The notes under the pieces: model-generated
Database searches by the model: none
Seen by the model: only the letters and a program-made list of their open reading frames with translations
What the model was told of the DNA's origin: nothing
Assembly (NCBI GenBank): GCA_907165065.1
Contig: OU015532.1
Location: 42,510,839 to 42,574,838, forward strand
Source: Caprimulgus europaeus
Lineage: Eukaryota; Chordata; Aves; Caprimulgiformes; Caprimulgidae
DNA length: 64,000 nucleotides
Direction of reading: 5' to 3'
Translations under genes and position numbers: made by a program
Shown here: in pieces, positions 46,995 to 57,835 of the stretch
How positions within the stretch are numbered: position 1 is the first letter of the stretch
How the letters are laid out: each line of letters opens with the position of its first letter

Positions 46995-47543
46995 AATTCA
47001 GTGACTGAGCTGAAAAAAAAAATAGAATTAACCTAAGCAGTTTCCTTTGACACAGAAGATGTTTTTGAGCCTCTATTTTGAATATTTATTTCTAGAACAT
47101 GTGCCATTTAAAAGCAAAATGTCCATAGTGACATTTCTTAAATTTTTTTGCTTAGCAGTTGGTTTTATTCCAGGAGGAAAAGAAAATTTCAGATGTTTCT
47201 TCTTTGCAGATTCTTCTTTTTTTTTTTTTTAATCTATTAATTAACCACAGCAAAAATTTGCCCTGCTTTGTTAGATGTGTCCTTTTGGACAGCATGTTCA
47301 GATTAAATTTAAAGGGAGCTTCACCATTTGTTGCAGCCCTCTAATTATAACTGCAACAGCCACAAAATTGATCCAAACTAAATTAAAAACCAAATTACTG
47401 CTGCTGTTCCCACTGTTTGGATCACCTGAATATTTTATTTAGCTAGTGATACTTGTAAAATGGGAGAATTTTTTGGATTTGAAGAAAGGGGAGAAAAATA
47501 GCCCAGCTGAGCTTTGAAACATCTCTTGGTCTTATTTCTGATG

Positions 47544-47578
47544 GGTTTTTTTTTGTTTGTTTGTTTGTTTGTTTTTTT
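47544..47578 (+). repeat. (GTTT)n microsatellite
   Basis: A T run followed by about five GTTT units and another T run. Confidence 0.9.
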
Positions 47579-47884
47579 CAATCCACTGCTGAACCCCTAT
47601 GGCCAAGTGCACTCGCCCTGCTGCTGGGAAGACGTCAATAATTCAGAGTACATTACGTTGGCAATTCAATCAAATACAAAGTTACCTACGTTTCAGAAAC
47701 ATTTAAAAATCCTAGTTATGTAGGAAGATAATTGGAAAGAGCAGCTGAGTGCCTCCTGGAAAATGCGGAGAGTTTCTCTTTAGTACCCATTCTGCTTGCT
47801 TGCTCTTACCGTATATTTTCTGCATTTCTCTAACCTTGTTCTTGATGACAAAAGACATTTGCATGAAAACAGGATCTTTGTTTC

Positions 47885-48044
47885 TTAAGTGTTCATCTGT
47901 TCCCGCTGTTTATTTCCCACCTAAAGTCATAATCCTCTGTTTGTGGCATCACAATTGGTTGCAGTGGAAATTATTATGTCGTCACAAACGGAGGATTATG
48001 ACTTCAGGTGGAGGGCTAAGCAGCAGGAACAGATGAACTCTTAA
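47885..48044. mobile_element. 160-bp palindromic element bounded by TTAA (MITE-like)
   Basis: Two arms of about 68 bp are reverse complements of each other with roughly nine to eleven differences. The left arm contains GTTCATCTGTTCC, CACCTAAAGTCATAATCCTC and GTTTGTG. The right arm contains CACAAAC, GAGGATTATGACTTCAGGTG and GGAACAGATGAAC. The loop is about 25-30 nt around 47952-47977. TTAA stands at both outer ends (47885-47888 and 48041-48044). The shape fits a non-autonomous DNA transposon (a foldback MITE) or one of the ancient hairpin-forming conserved repeats known in vertebrates (Eulor/UCON type). TTAA is the target duplicated by piggyBac-like transposases, but no transposase is present and the TTAA may be coincidental. 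I cannot match it to a named family. Transcripts would fold into a long hairpin. Confidence 0.7.
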
Positions 48045-51000
48045 AAGCAAAAATGCTGTTTCATGTAAATGTCCCTGGTAATAAAGAAGAAAGGGAAGCA
48101 AAATAAAGAGAAACAGAAAATTGGTATGAGCAGGCTTGTGCCTGAACAGTAGGGCAGCAGATTTTCCTTCAGGCAGGAGCAGCTATTTTAAATTAGGGAC
48201 ATGTCCGTGTAGAATTTATTCTTTTAAATATTTTTCCCTCAATTAAAAAAAAAAAAACCAACCTATAAATACTGATGTTGCTACTCCAATATTGAAATGA
48301 CTGCTCAGTTCAGGGAGGAATTTTTCATCTTTGTCAAGCGTTCTTTTATTCCTTTGTGTATGTGTTTATCAAGTCAATTTTAATCTTAAGGGAGTTCCTT
48401 TTTTTGTGCTTGCTGATAGGTTTTTTTGAAACCCAAACCCCACCATTTGGAATGGAGCATCTGCCCTGTGTAAAGGAGGATGACCATGCTGGAAGCTCAT
48501 CTAAACTGCGCTGCTGAGCCAATCAGCCAAATGCTTTTCACGGACAGCTTCCAGTTAAAACCACAAGCAGCAAGCTAACATTTCTCTTCAGCATCATAAG
48601 ATGGAAAGCTCTGAAATACCCAGTAGCAATCTCAGCTTCTACCTTATTTGGGATTTTTTCCCCCCCTCCATGTTGCAGCTGCTCTATTCTTTAGGAACAA
48701 GAGGTTTAAAAAAAATTATTGGTGCAAGCCAAAAGGTGTGTAAGAACAGAAACTCAAATACCGAATAGAAATGAGGGTAGGGAAAGATTAATAACAAAGC
48801 CTATTGTGTGCTTCCTGTGGAAGCAGCCAATTTGACTTGCTTTCATTAAAATTCTCCTTGTTAGCTGGGGTGATGTGTTGGGGTGATGGACTATTTGATG
48901 TCTGAGAAGTGGTGAGAAGTTAGCTGTCTAATGATGGACTAATTAGAAAGCCCGTCCTAGCAGGATCCATGGAAATTGATTTGCACAGTGCCATTTTTGC
49001 TAATGAGAATCATGAATACATGTTTGCAATCCCTTACTTACTCTTTCTACCCACAGCTAATGAAAGAGAAGCGATCATTAAGAGCTCAGCTACAATCTAT
49101 GCAGAGTTTTCTTCACCTTGTAGCAATAGCCATACTTTTTAAGAACTTCAGTTTTAAATAATACTCTTTCTAGAAAAGCAAGCTCCACACGTCTGCCTCC
49201 TGTAAAATGGCTCTGTTTTCTAATGCATCTCTTCTCAAGAGTTGTCTTCACTAAACAGGGAGTCGATATCTTCTCTGTGCAATTTACAGAAAATTACCAT
49301 TACAGCATGGGACTGGAAGAAACCATAAATATGTAGTCTGAGTAAAATTAAAATTAATTACATTATTTTTTTGTACAAGGGCATAACATGTCCATCCACA
49401 ACTAGGTCAAACATTTTTTAATATTTATATGTCTAAGGCAAATAAAATACTTATTACTTTTAGTATCTCATCCTGTGATTTTATGTGAATTCACATTTAC
49501 CCAGTTCCTTTCAGATGCCTTTAATCTGCCCAGACAGTAAATGCCCAGCCAGGCCCACATGGCCCAGAGGAGAATATCCACAAAACTAATTTTAATGTAT
49601 TCTTCCCCTGAATAAAAAATGCTGTTGATCAATGCAGTGTGGCTACCTGTAAGCACATCCTCGGTTGTTCCTAGGACTCCAGCCTCCTCTCACCTCTGAA
49701 GCTCCTCCAGACCTCCTCTGGCCAATGATGATCTGGCATTGCTTTTCTCTTTCACCTGCCTATGTTCCTGTAAATTCTACCATAATTAAAGGAAACTGTG
49801 GACCTCTTCAGTTATCCATTAACTCCTTTAGGTGTATTTTGATTGTTGTGGCTAATAGCTTGGTGGAGCTTAAGCTCTAGGAGCTAGCTCCAGTGAAGTT
49901 TTAATATATTTTTAGTTAAATGAGTGTCCCACACATGTGATGAGGCAGCGGTGGAGCTGAAGGCATCATAGAAGCTAAAAGTGTAAGTTGAGAAGCAGCT
50001 GAGGGTTGAAAGTAAGAGGGCAAGCAAGGGAATGGTGGAACATCTTTGTAGGCGAGAACAGAGTCAGAGCCTGAGGTTGTGTAGTGAAGACAAGAAACAA
50101 GGGGAGTGGGTTGCTTGGGTTGCTTGAAAGTATTGTTAGCTGGATGGATTGGAAGAAGGGATACAGAGGAATCAGAGTGAGTTATTAGATGGGAAAATAA
50201 TGGAAAAGGAAGCAGAAAGGTTCGAGTGGCTGTTTCTTCTTAGTTAGGAAAAAAGGGAATTCTTGAGGAGGCAGAGATAGCAAGCAGGTGCAAACTTGCA
50301 TGTCTTTGTGAGAGATCCTAATACGAGGACAGTCATTTGCTCTGGGACAGGGAGATTGTGTGTAGACAGTATCGCAAAACAACACGATATTGGTATCAAT
50401 GTCTGATTTAAATATGAACAAGAAAAGTCCAATTTATTTTAATGAAACTGAATTGCCTTGACATAATGAGGAAGAAAAAGATCTTCCATCTTGCCACAAA
50501 GGAATTTAGGTGAGATCAACACTTTAATTTATTTCTGTGGTTGAGCCTGCCTGTTTTATCTTGTGCCTGCATTCACTTCAAGGAAGTTCCTATGCATTAG
50601 TTCCCTGAAGCAAAAGCCTTATCTGATTTTAGCAGTGAAAACAACTGTAAGTGTATTCATCTAATGGCTTCCTTTTTCCCTTGGAAGAAGAGATTTTTCT
50701 AATTTAAAAGTTTACTTGTAACTTCTGCATTTGTGTTTCGTGATGTAGCATCTCTAAAACATATATGCATGTCTATATTCTATATGTATATATGAAAAGC
50801 ATCTAGGTATGGTAGGTACAGGATTATTAATTTCTTTGCTGTTCTGTGTCACCCCCCAGCATTAGCTACCTATTAGGTTTTTGGGGGTTTTTAATATTTA
50901 TTCCTTTTGTTCCTGTAGTGGAACCTATGTAAGCAATTAAGAAGAAATGTCAAACCTTATGCACTTTCTGCACTGTGGGTTTTCAGTCGTCTTATAATGT

Positions 51001-52164
51001 GTACCATTCAACATCTAAATGTGCTAGCACATAAAAAGAAACAAAAAACTAGCATTTTCTTTAAATTAGCCCTTTTGGATATTTTTAGTGTGCAAATCTT
51101 ATTTAAAAAAATTAAAATGAACCTGCAAAAGCAATTGGATTGATGCATAACTCAGAGATATTCCAAAGTGGCAATCAAGGAATGTCATTCAGTAGAGCAG
51201 ACTAGAGAAGATTTATTTGTAGACCGTATCAGGACTTTTAGCACTAAAATTTCTTTAGAAAAACAAATGATGAAAGGTGTGGGTATGCAGTAATGTGAAC
51301 CACTAACACACAATATTGATGATGGATTATCTTTTTGAAGAAATGTTGCTATATACAGGCTCAAACATTTGGGTTTAATTTAAAGTTCAGGTCATATAGC
51401 TGTTTACTTATAAATAAATAGTCTAGATTAATGACTTGTTGGTTTGCTGGCGAGAAAGAAAAATGTTGATAGAGGCAAGTGGTTTGTAGTGTCATTTGCT
51501 CTTGTGTAATTCTGATAAACATTAGTTAACGGTAGTATATGGGATAAAGGAAATATAAAAACATACTGAGTGATAGGATTTTGCTAAGACATCATTAATG
51601 TTGGTCGTGTTGCTAAATATCTGTGCCCTGCACTGAAGTCTGACGTGTTCTTTCTGTACAGAAAACATCCGTGCATCCAAAGGGCTGCTGTTTGCTAGAG
51701 GTTTTGATAGCTGTTAAAAATAGATGTAATGGGGAGTAGGCAGCCACTGGATAGTGAATTCACTGTAATAATTATGGAATGCTCTGCAGACAGACCTCTT
51801 ACCCCTCCAATGTTCAGGTCAGTGGCGTAGTCTTCATAGGCACAGAGATACTTGGCTGCAATGAACCAAAACAAAAAAGAAAAGGCCACATTAATGAAAA
51901 AGCAATGAGTGATGTTAAAAACCTAAGCCACCCTGTTAGAAAAACACTAGTGATCTACCTAGCTGGTGTCTGGTGTCCTGCCATGCAAAATCACCTACAT
52001 GTTTCTGTTCTCATCTAAATGCAGCCTTTGTTCTGCTTTACGATCTCCCCCTTCGCGTCTGCTTCTCATCTTTCTTCCCTTAACGTGCTCTTCCATTTCA
52101 TTTTCCCAATGGAACTGCACTACCTCCCATGGGGGCTCCTTTTCCCACTGCTGAGAACCTTGTG
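48045..52164. other. Non-coding DNA with one or two exon-like segments
   Basis: No repeat stands out beyond an A run at about 48245-48257. A plus-strand acceptor (CTTTCTACCCACAG at 49042-49055) is followed by an open, coiled-coil-like stretch reading LMKEKRSLRAQLQSMQS but no good donor. The better candidate, on the minus strand at 51803-51855, is listed separately. Confidence 0.55.
51803..51855 (-). other. Exon-like segment, best candidate in window
   Basis: On the minus strand a T-rich tract ending in TGGTTCATTGCAG gives a strong acceptor at the 51856-51857 AG. It is followed by a 53-base interval and a G|GTAAGA donor at 51802-51797. Read after two leading bases, the interval encodes 17 codons, KYLCAYEDYATDLNIGG, with coding-like third positions (GCC, GAC, TAC, CTG, AAC). 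It would enter in phase 1 (needs one base from the previous exon) and leave at a codon boundary. I do not recognise the protein. It could be one exon of a minus-strand gene with long introns, or a chance combination. No neighbouring exon of matching phase could be confirmed. Confidence 0.35.
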
Positions 52165-52638
52165 TCACAGAATCATCACAGAACCATAGAACGGTTTGGG
52201 TTGGAAGGGACCTTAAAGCTCATCCAGTTCCAACCCCCTGCCATCAGCAGGGACACCTTCCACTAGACCAGGTTGCTCAAAGCCTCATCCAACCTGGCCT
52301 TGAACACTTCCAGGGAGGAGCAGCCACAACTTCTCTGGGCAACCTGGGCCAGTGTCTTACCACCCTCACAGTGAAGAATTCCTTCCTAATATCTAATCTA
52401 AACCTCCCCTCTTTTAGTTTAAAGCCATTTCCCCTTGTTCTGTCACTACCTACCTTTGTCCAAAGTCCCACCCCAGCCTTCTTGTAACCTCTTCAGGTAC
52501 TGGAAGGCTGCTAGAAGGTCTCCCCAAAGCCTTCTCTAGGCTGAACAACCCCAACTCTCTCAAGCTGTCCTCATAGGAGAGGTCCTTCAGCCCTCTGCTC
52601 ATCCTGGTGGCCTCCTCTGGACTGGGTCTAGTAGGTCT
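52165..52638 (-). mobile_element. CR1 LINE, 3' fragment
   Basis: Reverse-complemented CR1 of about 475 bp. The left edge TCACAGAATCATCACAGAACC is the 3' terminus. Then come GGTTTGGGTTGGAAGGGACC, CCATCAGCAGGGACACCTTCC and the ORF2 tail. Minus-strand translation reads [41 protein letters not shown], then a frameshifted [11 protein letters not shown] tail that is shared with the copy at 55646-56050. The right end, near TGGCCTCCTCTGGACTGGG, lies in the ERVQRRAT-coding region. Inactive and 5' truncated. Confidence 0.96.
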
Positions 52639-54040
52639 GTAACAGTATCCTCTCTTCTCTTTCTTCCTTGGTATATTGTATTTACTTGCTACTAAAATTT
52701 GCTTTTATAAGCTATAGTATTCTTACTTTTCCGCAATGGTGTCTTAAGAGAGAAAGAATTTGGTTTTGGTTTATGGTGGTCAGTCTTTTAAGGTGCATGT
52801 GTGCCATGGGGCTTGCATAGTTCTCCACTAGGAGTTTTCCTTAAGCAGAGCCAATGGCCTCGTGAAGCACAAAGGTCAGATGGTTGCTGTCACGACTTCT
52901 TGCTTGAGTTGGAGATCATTGCTGGAATACCCAAAGATACCTGGCTTTTTGTGGCATGCTTTATTGGACAATTGTTCTTATAAAGTGTTTGGATTTGCTT
53001 TTTAAAATGAAAAAATATTTTTGTTGTCCTTGTCATCTTCTATTTGCTTGAATTTACTGCAGTCAGAGAGTATTGGTGAAAGCCTAGACAACAAGTTGAC
53101 CTTGGGTAAACTTTAATGCTAGGAGCTCCTCCTGGGCTGCCATTGCTTGTATTACAAATCTTTTTTGAGTTTTGCTCCAGGTTTTACTTTCCTTTAAGGT
53201 GGTGTTAAAATGTAGCCCTTCACAACCAGGGAAATCAAAGCACTTGAGCAGGAAAGGAAGCTTTTGGATTTCGTCATTTATTTAAGACGGGTGAAGTATT
53301 GGAATGATCTTCATCATTTGCTGAAGTGCACTTGGGAGGAAGCAGTTACAGAAAGTCTTCTGTGCATTTTCAGTGGGATGGCTAGGAATCCTAATCAGGG
53401 AGCAGAGAAAATCTTTGGAATTAAGGTGATGAATCACAACGTTAAAGTTCAGCAGTAATGATTATTAGAATAATTTTTGAGGAACTCATGGACTGAAATA
53501 TGTTTTTAATAGTCATACTTCATGTTACTCACTTTAAAATGGAAACAGATTTTTTTTAATGTAAGGGATACATATGAAGAATAGGTAAGTTAGCTTGGTT
53601 TACAGACTCTAGTTGCCTATTTAGAAGACAGATGAGTAGAATATTCTTGTGTTACCTGTTTATCAGTCATGTAAATTTTCTGCGCACTCTGATTTCATCA
53701 GAAAGAAGTTTGTTTATCCCTGGGGAATTGGAACAATGAGCTTGTGAATCATCCTGCACTCAGGTAGTCCTCCTAATCTACCTTTTCCCAACAACCTGTC
53801 CTAGCAAACCCAAAAACTCATCAGCTTTATGCTCCAGGGTCCCCTTCCACCCTCCCTTGTGTCCTTGACTGAGTGAAGTCTATTCTTCCTGGTGTTTAAT
53901 AAACTAGATGAGGTGAGGAAGAGGACCCCACTAGATTTTCTTGCTCTTCACATTGTAGACCAGCTTGGCTTATGCATGCTGCCTACTCATAGCTGTAATT
54001 TGATTTTTCTCTTTTATTCCCTTCACAGTTGGGTAGCATC

Positions 54041-54122
54041 ATTAAAAAAAAAAAAACCAAAAACAAAACAAACAAACAAAAAACCAACAACAAAACCCCC
54101 CCAAAAAACACCCAACAAAAAC
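54041..54122 (+). repeat. A-rich (CAAA)n low-complexity DNA
   Basis: A12 run, then CAAA/CAAAA units and a C7 run, about 80 bp made almost only of A and C. Confidence 0.9.
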
Positions 54123-54397
54123 TTCACAACAACTTCTAAAATCTGCAGTGAAGAACAGGATCATAGCTTTATTCAAAACTTGAGACAGAATAAAAAAGGC
54201 ATGTTTATAGTTTTCTCCACTGACATTTTTCAGTCCATGCTGAAAAGAGATGAAGACGCTTGCCTAGGGAAACATCTTAGAGAAAACAGTCAGGAAAAAA
54301 AATAGTTTAACTAAATTTTTGATTAATTTCTTAGTTTCTGTATCTACCCTACAGTCTGAAGTTCCTCAGGGTATGAGCTTTGTATCATGGGATGCAT

Positions 54398-54410
54398 GGG
54401 TCATGGGTCA
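54398..54410 (+). promoter_or_regulatory. Perfect DR1 motif (GGGTCA-T-GGGTCA)
   Basis: Two identical GGGTCA hexamers in direct repeat separated by one base, the arrangement bound by RXR heterodimers, HNF4 and related nuclear receptors. A third CATGGG word lies just upstream at 54386-54391. Whether it is used cannot be seen from sequence. Confidence 0.35.
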
Positions 54411-54783
54411 TAGAACACCAGATTTTTCAGTGTATTTTTGTTAGGCTTAAGTCCTATTCTCAAGAACTCCTAGAGGTTTGACAGCCCAAAAACTCAATAT
54501 ATGGAAGCCAAAGAACAGAGACAATAATGTGATGATCAGTTAAACCATCGCTGAGTATAACACTTTGCTCCTGTAGTCTCGCTCACTTTGTCCAAAGGGC
54601 TCAGTAGCACAAGAACAGGAATTTAGAAGCTGCATATGTTTTCATATGAAACATATGTTAACACCAAGCGATTAATTAACGTAGCAACAACTGTGGTTGG
54701 TTTCCCATAGTGGATGTGCGTTAGATATACAGGCATTGTATGCATTGTACTGCAGTGCAAGAATTTAATTCTTAAAGTGGGCT

Positions 54784-55142
54784 CAGGGGAGACCTTCTGG
54801 CTCTCTCCAACTCCCTGAAACTCCTTTCAGGGAGTGGAGAGTTGGGGGTCGGTCTCTTCTCCCAAGGAACAAGTGACAGGACAAGAGGAAATTACTTCAA
54901 GTTGCCCCAGGGGCAGTTGAGATTGGATGTGAAGAAGAATTTCTTTGCTGAAAGGGTTCTGAGGCATTGGAAGGGGTTGCCCAGGGCAGTGGTGGAGTCC
55001 CCATCCCTACAGGGATTGAAGAGTCGTGTAGACACAGTGCTGAGGGACGTGGGTTAGTCGGGGACTTGTCAGTGTGAGGTTAATGATTGGACTCGATCGT
55101 CTTACAGGTCTTTTCCAATCCAGGCAGTTCTGTGATTCTGTG
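54784..55142 (+). mobile_element. CR1 LINE, 3' fragment of a different subfamily
   Basis: Sense-strand CR1 of about 360 bp. Translation gives [41 protein letters not shown] and [11 protein letters not shown], the ORF2 C-terminus, with this stretch still open over 71 codons. The 3' UTR reads ATGATTGGACTCGATCGTCT, ACAGGTCTTTTCCAATCC and ends in TTCTGTGATTCTGTGA. The tail wording differs from the other copies (GATTGGACTCGAT rather than GTTGGAACTGGAT), marking a separate CR1 subfamily. Confidence 0.94.
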
Positions 55143-55645
55143 AAAGTTAGGTATGATTCCATTTAATTTTGACATGTACAATTTCATCCAAATCCAGTTG
55201 CACAGAGTAGCTCCTTAATGAGAAGAAATTTAATTTTGAAAGTCTTAGCCCTGCCTGAGAGACTGTGAACCCAGACCCACCCCAGATCTTCTTCCCCAGG
55301 AGCTCACCTATCCAGAGTTCTAGGACACAAGTTCACAGGGCACTGGCACAGCAGCACTGCAGCCTTTGCTTACTCTCCAGAGAAGTGTGCTTGTCACCTT
55401 GCAAACACTGGCTGTTATGAACACACTATGTGAGTATTCAGCCAATTTTCTTGTTCCTGAGACTTCAGTGAAGGAACTGATGCTGGTACCCTTGTCCCAG
55501 CTGCTGCTGCACCTGCCAGTAACAACTGGATTCCAATTTACTATGTGACTTGAAAATATTCCCAAGCATACTGGCTTTCATGAAAGCCAAGTTTCTTTCC
55601 CATCTGTCTAAAAACTAGGATACTCTCCTAAAGCTATAGAACATT
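55143..55645. other. Short spacer between two CR1 copies
   Basis: About 500 bp of unremarkable sequence. The open frames on both strands near 55320-55565 have no recognisable content. Confidence 0.6.
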
Positions 55646-56050
55646 GGCTGGAGCACCTCTGCTGTGAGGACAGGCTGAGAGAGGTTGGGGCTCTTCAGCC
55701 TAGAGAAGGCTTTGGGGAGACCTTCCAGTACCTGAAGGGGCTACAAGAAGGCTGGGGTGGGACTTTGGACAAGGGCAGGTAGTGACAGAACAAGGGGAAA
55801 TGGCTTTAAACTGAAAGAGGGGAGGTTTAGATTAGATATTAGGAATAAATTCTTTCCTGTGAGGGTGATGAGACACTGGAACAGGTTGCCCAGAGAAGCT
55901 GTGTCTGCTCCTCCCTGGAAGTGTTCAAGGCCAGGCTGGATGAGGCTTTGAGCAACCTGGTCTAGTGGAAGATGTCCCTGCTGATGGCAGGGGGCTTGGG
56001 ACTGGATGAGCTTTAAGGTCCCTTCCAACCCAAACCATCCTGTGATTCTA
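55646..56050 (+). mobile_element. CR1 LINE, 3' fragment
   Basis: Sense CR1 of about 405 bp. It starts at GGCTGGAGCACCTCTGCTGT, continues with GACAGGCTGAGAGAGGTTGGG and TTCAGCCTAGAGAAGG ([10 protein letters not shown]), then the tail [36 protein letters not shown] and the frameshifted [11 protein letters not shown]. It ends AACCATCCTGTGATTCTAT. It is a close relative of 52165-52638 in the opposite orientation about 3 kb away. Confidence 0.96.
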
Positions 56051-57467
56051 TCTCTGGGCTGCAGTGAATGGTGACAAAACAAGAGACTGCTTTGTCATTG
56101 TTGGGAAGAATGCAACGTAATTGTAATTTTGCCTGCTATGAGAGGCAAAAATTGGTTAGCACAGGTATGTTTTCCATTGTATTATGGATGTAAGGAAAGA
56201 TACAGATGTGGAGAGAACAGTCTAAATGAATTATTATATTTCACATCTCTCTGATATCCTTAGAAATTGTTAGCAATGGGTAGCGTGCTTGGGGACAGTT
56301 TAGCCAATATTGAGAGCAACAGGTGCATTCAAACTAAGTCAATGCACCTTGCTCTAAATAAATTGGAAATATGAGGGTATTTTTCCCTGTAATTATCTAT
56401 TTCTGATATGGAAAGGTTATCTTCTTGGTTGAGCATTTCACACTCTCTTCTCTGCAGGTCAGTCTCTCCTAGAGTGAGTCCATTTTCTGTCACTGGAAAA
56501 ACAGATTTATATTGACTGATTAATGGCCCATCCAATGATTAAAATTGCTGATTCTTCTGAAATTACCGGCTGCTGCTAGCAGGAGAAGCCAAGAATGAGA
56601 GGAAGTGAAGGGCTAAGCTGGGAGAAATATCTCTATTTAAACAGTAAAAATGTAGACATAATATTCTCACTTTACTAATGGAATTTTATAATCTCAATTT
56701 CTCTTTGTAAGAAAGGACAGGCAGTAGACATCCATGCCTAATGCTACTGCAAAAATATGTTTTAATGTATATTAATTTATTGATTATATTAATTTATATT
56801 CATGTAAGCAAGTAGAATGTGGATCTTCTACTTTACTGACTTTGAACTATATACTGCAATATTAATTTCATTTGTCTGCTGTGTTAGACAGCAGGCCAAG
56901 TGTGAGACAGTCAAGAATGTACCGTGAAATATTTTTATTAGACAACTTTAATCAGAGGTGTAGGTTGGGATTTAGTGTCTTCTACACTGTTGTTAGTCTT
57001 TGTATTTGAGTACATGGGATGCTGCTTTAAGTCTACAGAGAATAGTAGGGTGAGGGAAGGAGAAATGAATGTTTGTTTGTCTTTCCTCCAAGTTTCTCTG
57101 TGAAGATTTTTAGCTGCACTTTTATATCAAGAGATTCTGGAAGTAGCATAGCTGTGTCCACAATGAAGCCTCGTGTACCGTAATTTAATAAGCTGGCTTT
57201 GTTGCAGCAGTGATAATGCCAATCTTGTGACAAGATCACAAGATCTTCACAAGATTTCAGATCTGTCTCTGCAAGCCTAGAGACCTATGAAAGAGATCAG
57301 GGGAAAAAAAAAAATATGTATATGGGGTAGACCTTCAAATATTTGAGTTTTTCGCAGGTAGAAAAATTGAAGGATCGATAAGGTGGGAGTTCAGAGCATG
57401 ATTCTTTACTGCTGTGCTGTGAGTCAGAACAACATGAGAAATGCTTATTCTTTCCAGCAGTAAAAGT
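56051..57467. other. Non-coding DNA, no gene recognised
   Basis: AT-rich with repeated TATTAATTTAT-like words at 56768-56805. Contains the clustered octamer motif at 57221-57255. No gene. Confidence 0.65.
57221..57255. repeat. Cluster of ACAAGATC/T octamers
   Basis: Within 35 bp: AATCTTGT (inverted), G, ACAAGATC, ACAAGATC, TTC, ACAAGATT. Four near-identical octamers, the first inverted, produce overlapping small hairpins such as TCTTGTGA...TCACAAGA. Confidence 0.7.
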
Positions 57468-57835
57468 AGAATCACAGGATGTTGTGAGTTGAAGGGACCC
57501 ACAAGGATCATGGAGTCCAACTCCTGTCCCTGCACAGGACAATCCCAACATTCAGACCATGTCCCTGAGGGCCTTGGCCAAATGCTGCTGGAATCTTGTC
57601 AGGCTTGGTGCCATCAGCACTTCCCTGGGGAGCCTGTTCCAGTGCTCCACCACCCTCTGGCTCAAGAACCTTTTCCTCATGGCCAACCTCACCCTCCACT
57701 GCCACATCTTCCTGCCGTTTCCCCTGGCCCTATCGTTGGTCACCAGAGAGAAGAGATCAGGGTCTGCCCCTCTTCTTCCCCTTGGGAGGAAATTCTACAC
57801 CGTAATGAGATCTCTTCTCAGTCCCCTCCAGTAGT
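57468..57835 (-). mobile_element. CR1 LINE, 3' fragment of an older subfamily
   Basis: Reverse-complemented CR1 of about 370 bp. The left edge AGAATCACAGGATGTTGTGAG is the 3' terminus, followed by TCATGGAGTCCAACTCCTGTC and a GACAATCCCAACATTCAGACC block found only in this subfamily. Minus-strand translation: [58 protein letters not shown], an ORF2 tail still open across about 60 codons. Inactive by truncation. Confidence 0.93.

Larger units (their letters stand above)
52639..54783. other. Non-coding DNA, no gene recognised
   Basis: Contains an A/C-rich low-complexity run (54041-54122) and a perfect DR1-type hormone-receptor half-site pair (54398-54410). The 137-codon plus ORF at 53892-54305 runs through the A/C-rich run and is an artefact. 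Confidence 0.65.

Noticed and set aside
49056..49161. Coiled-coil-like peptide LMKEKRSLRAQLQSMQS after a good acceptor
   Set aside because: No acceptable donor follows and the open frame ends shortly after; protein not recognised. Left as a note rather than a feature.
53892..54305. A 137-codon ORF rich in Lys, Thr and Pro
   Set aside because: The charged segment is a translation of A/C low-complexity DNA.
54633..54657. Possible second MITE
   Set aside because: The palindrome is only 25 bp and has no target-site duplication.
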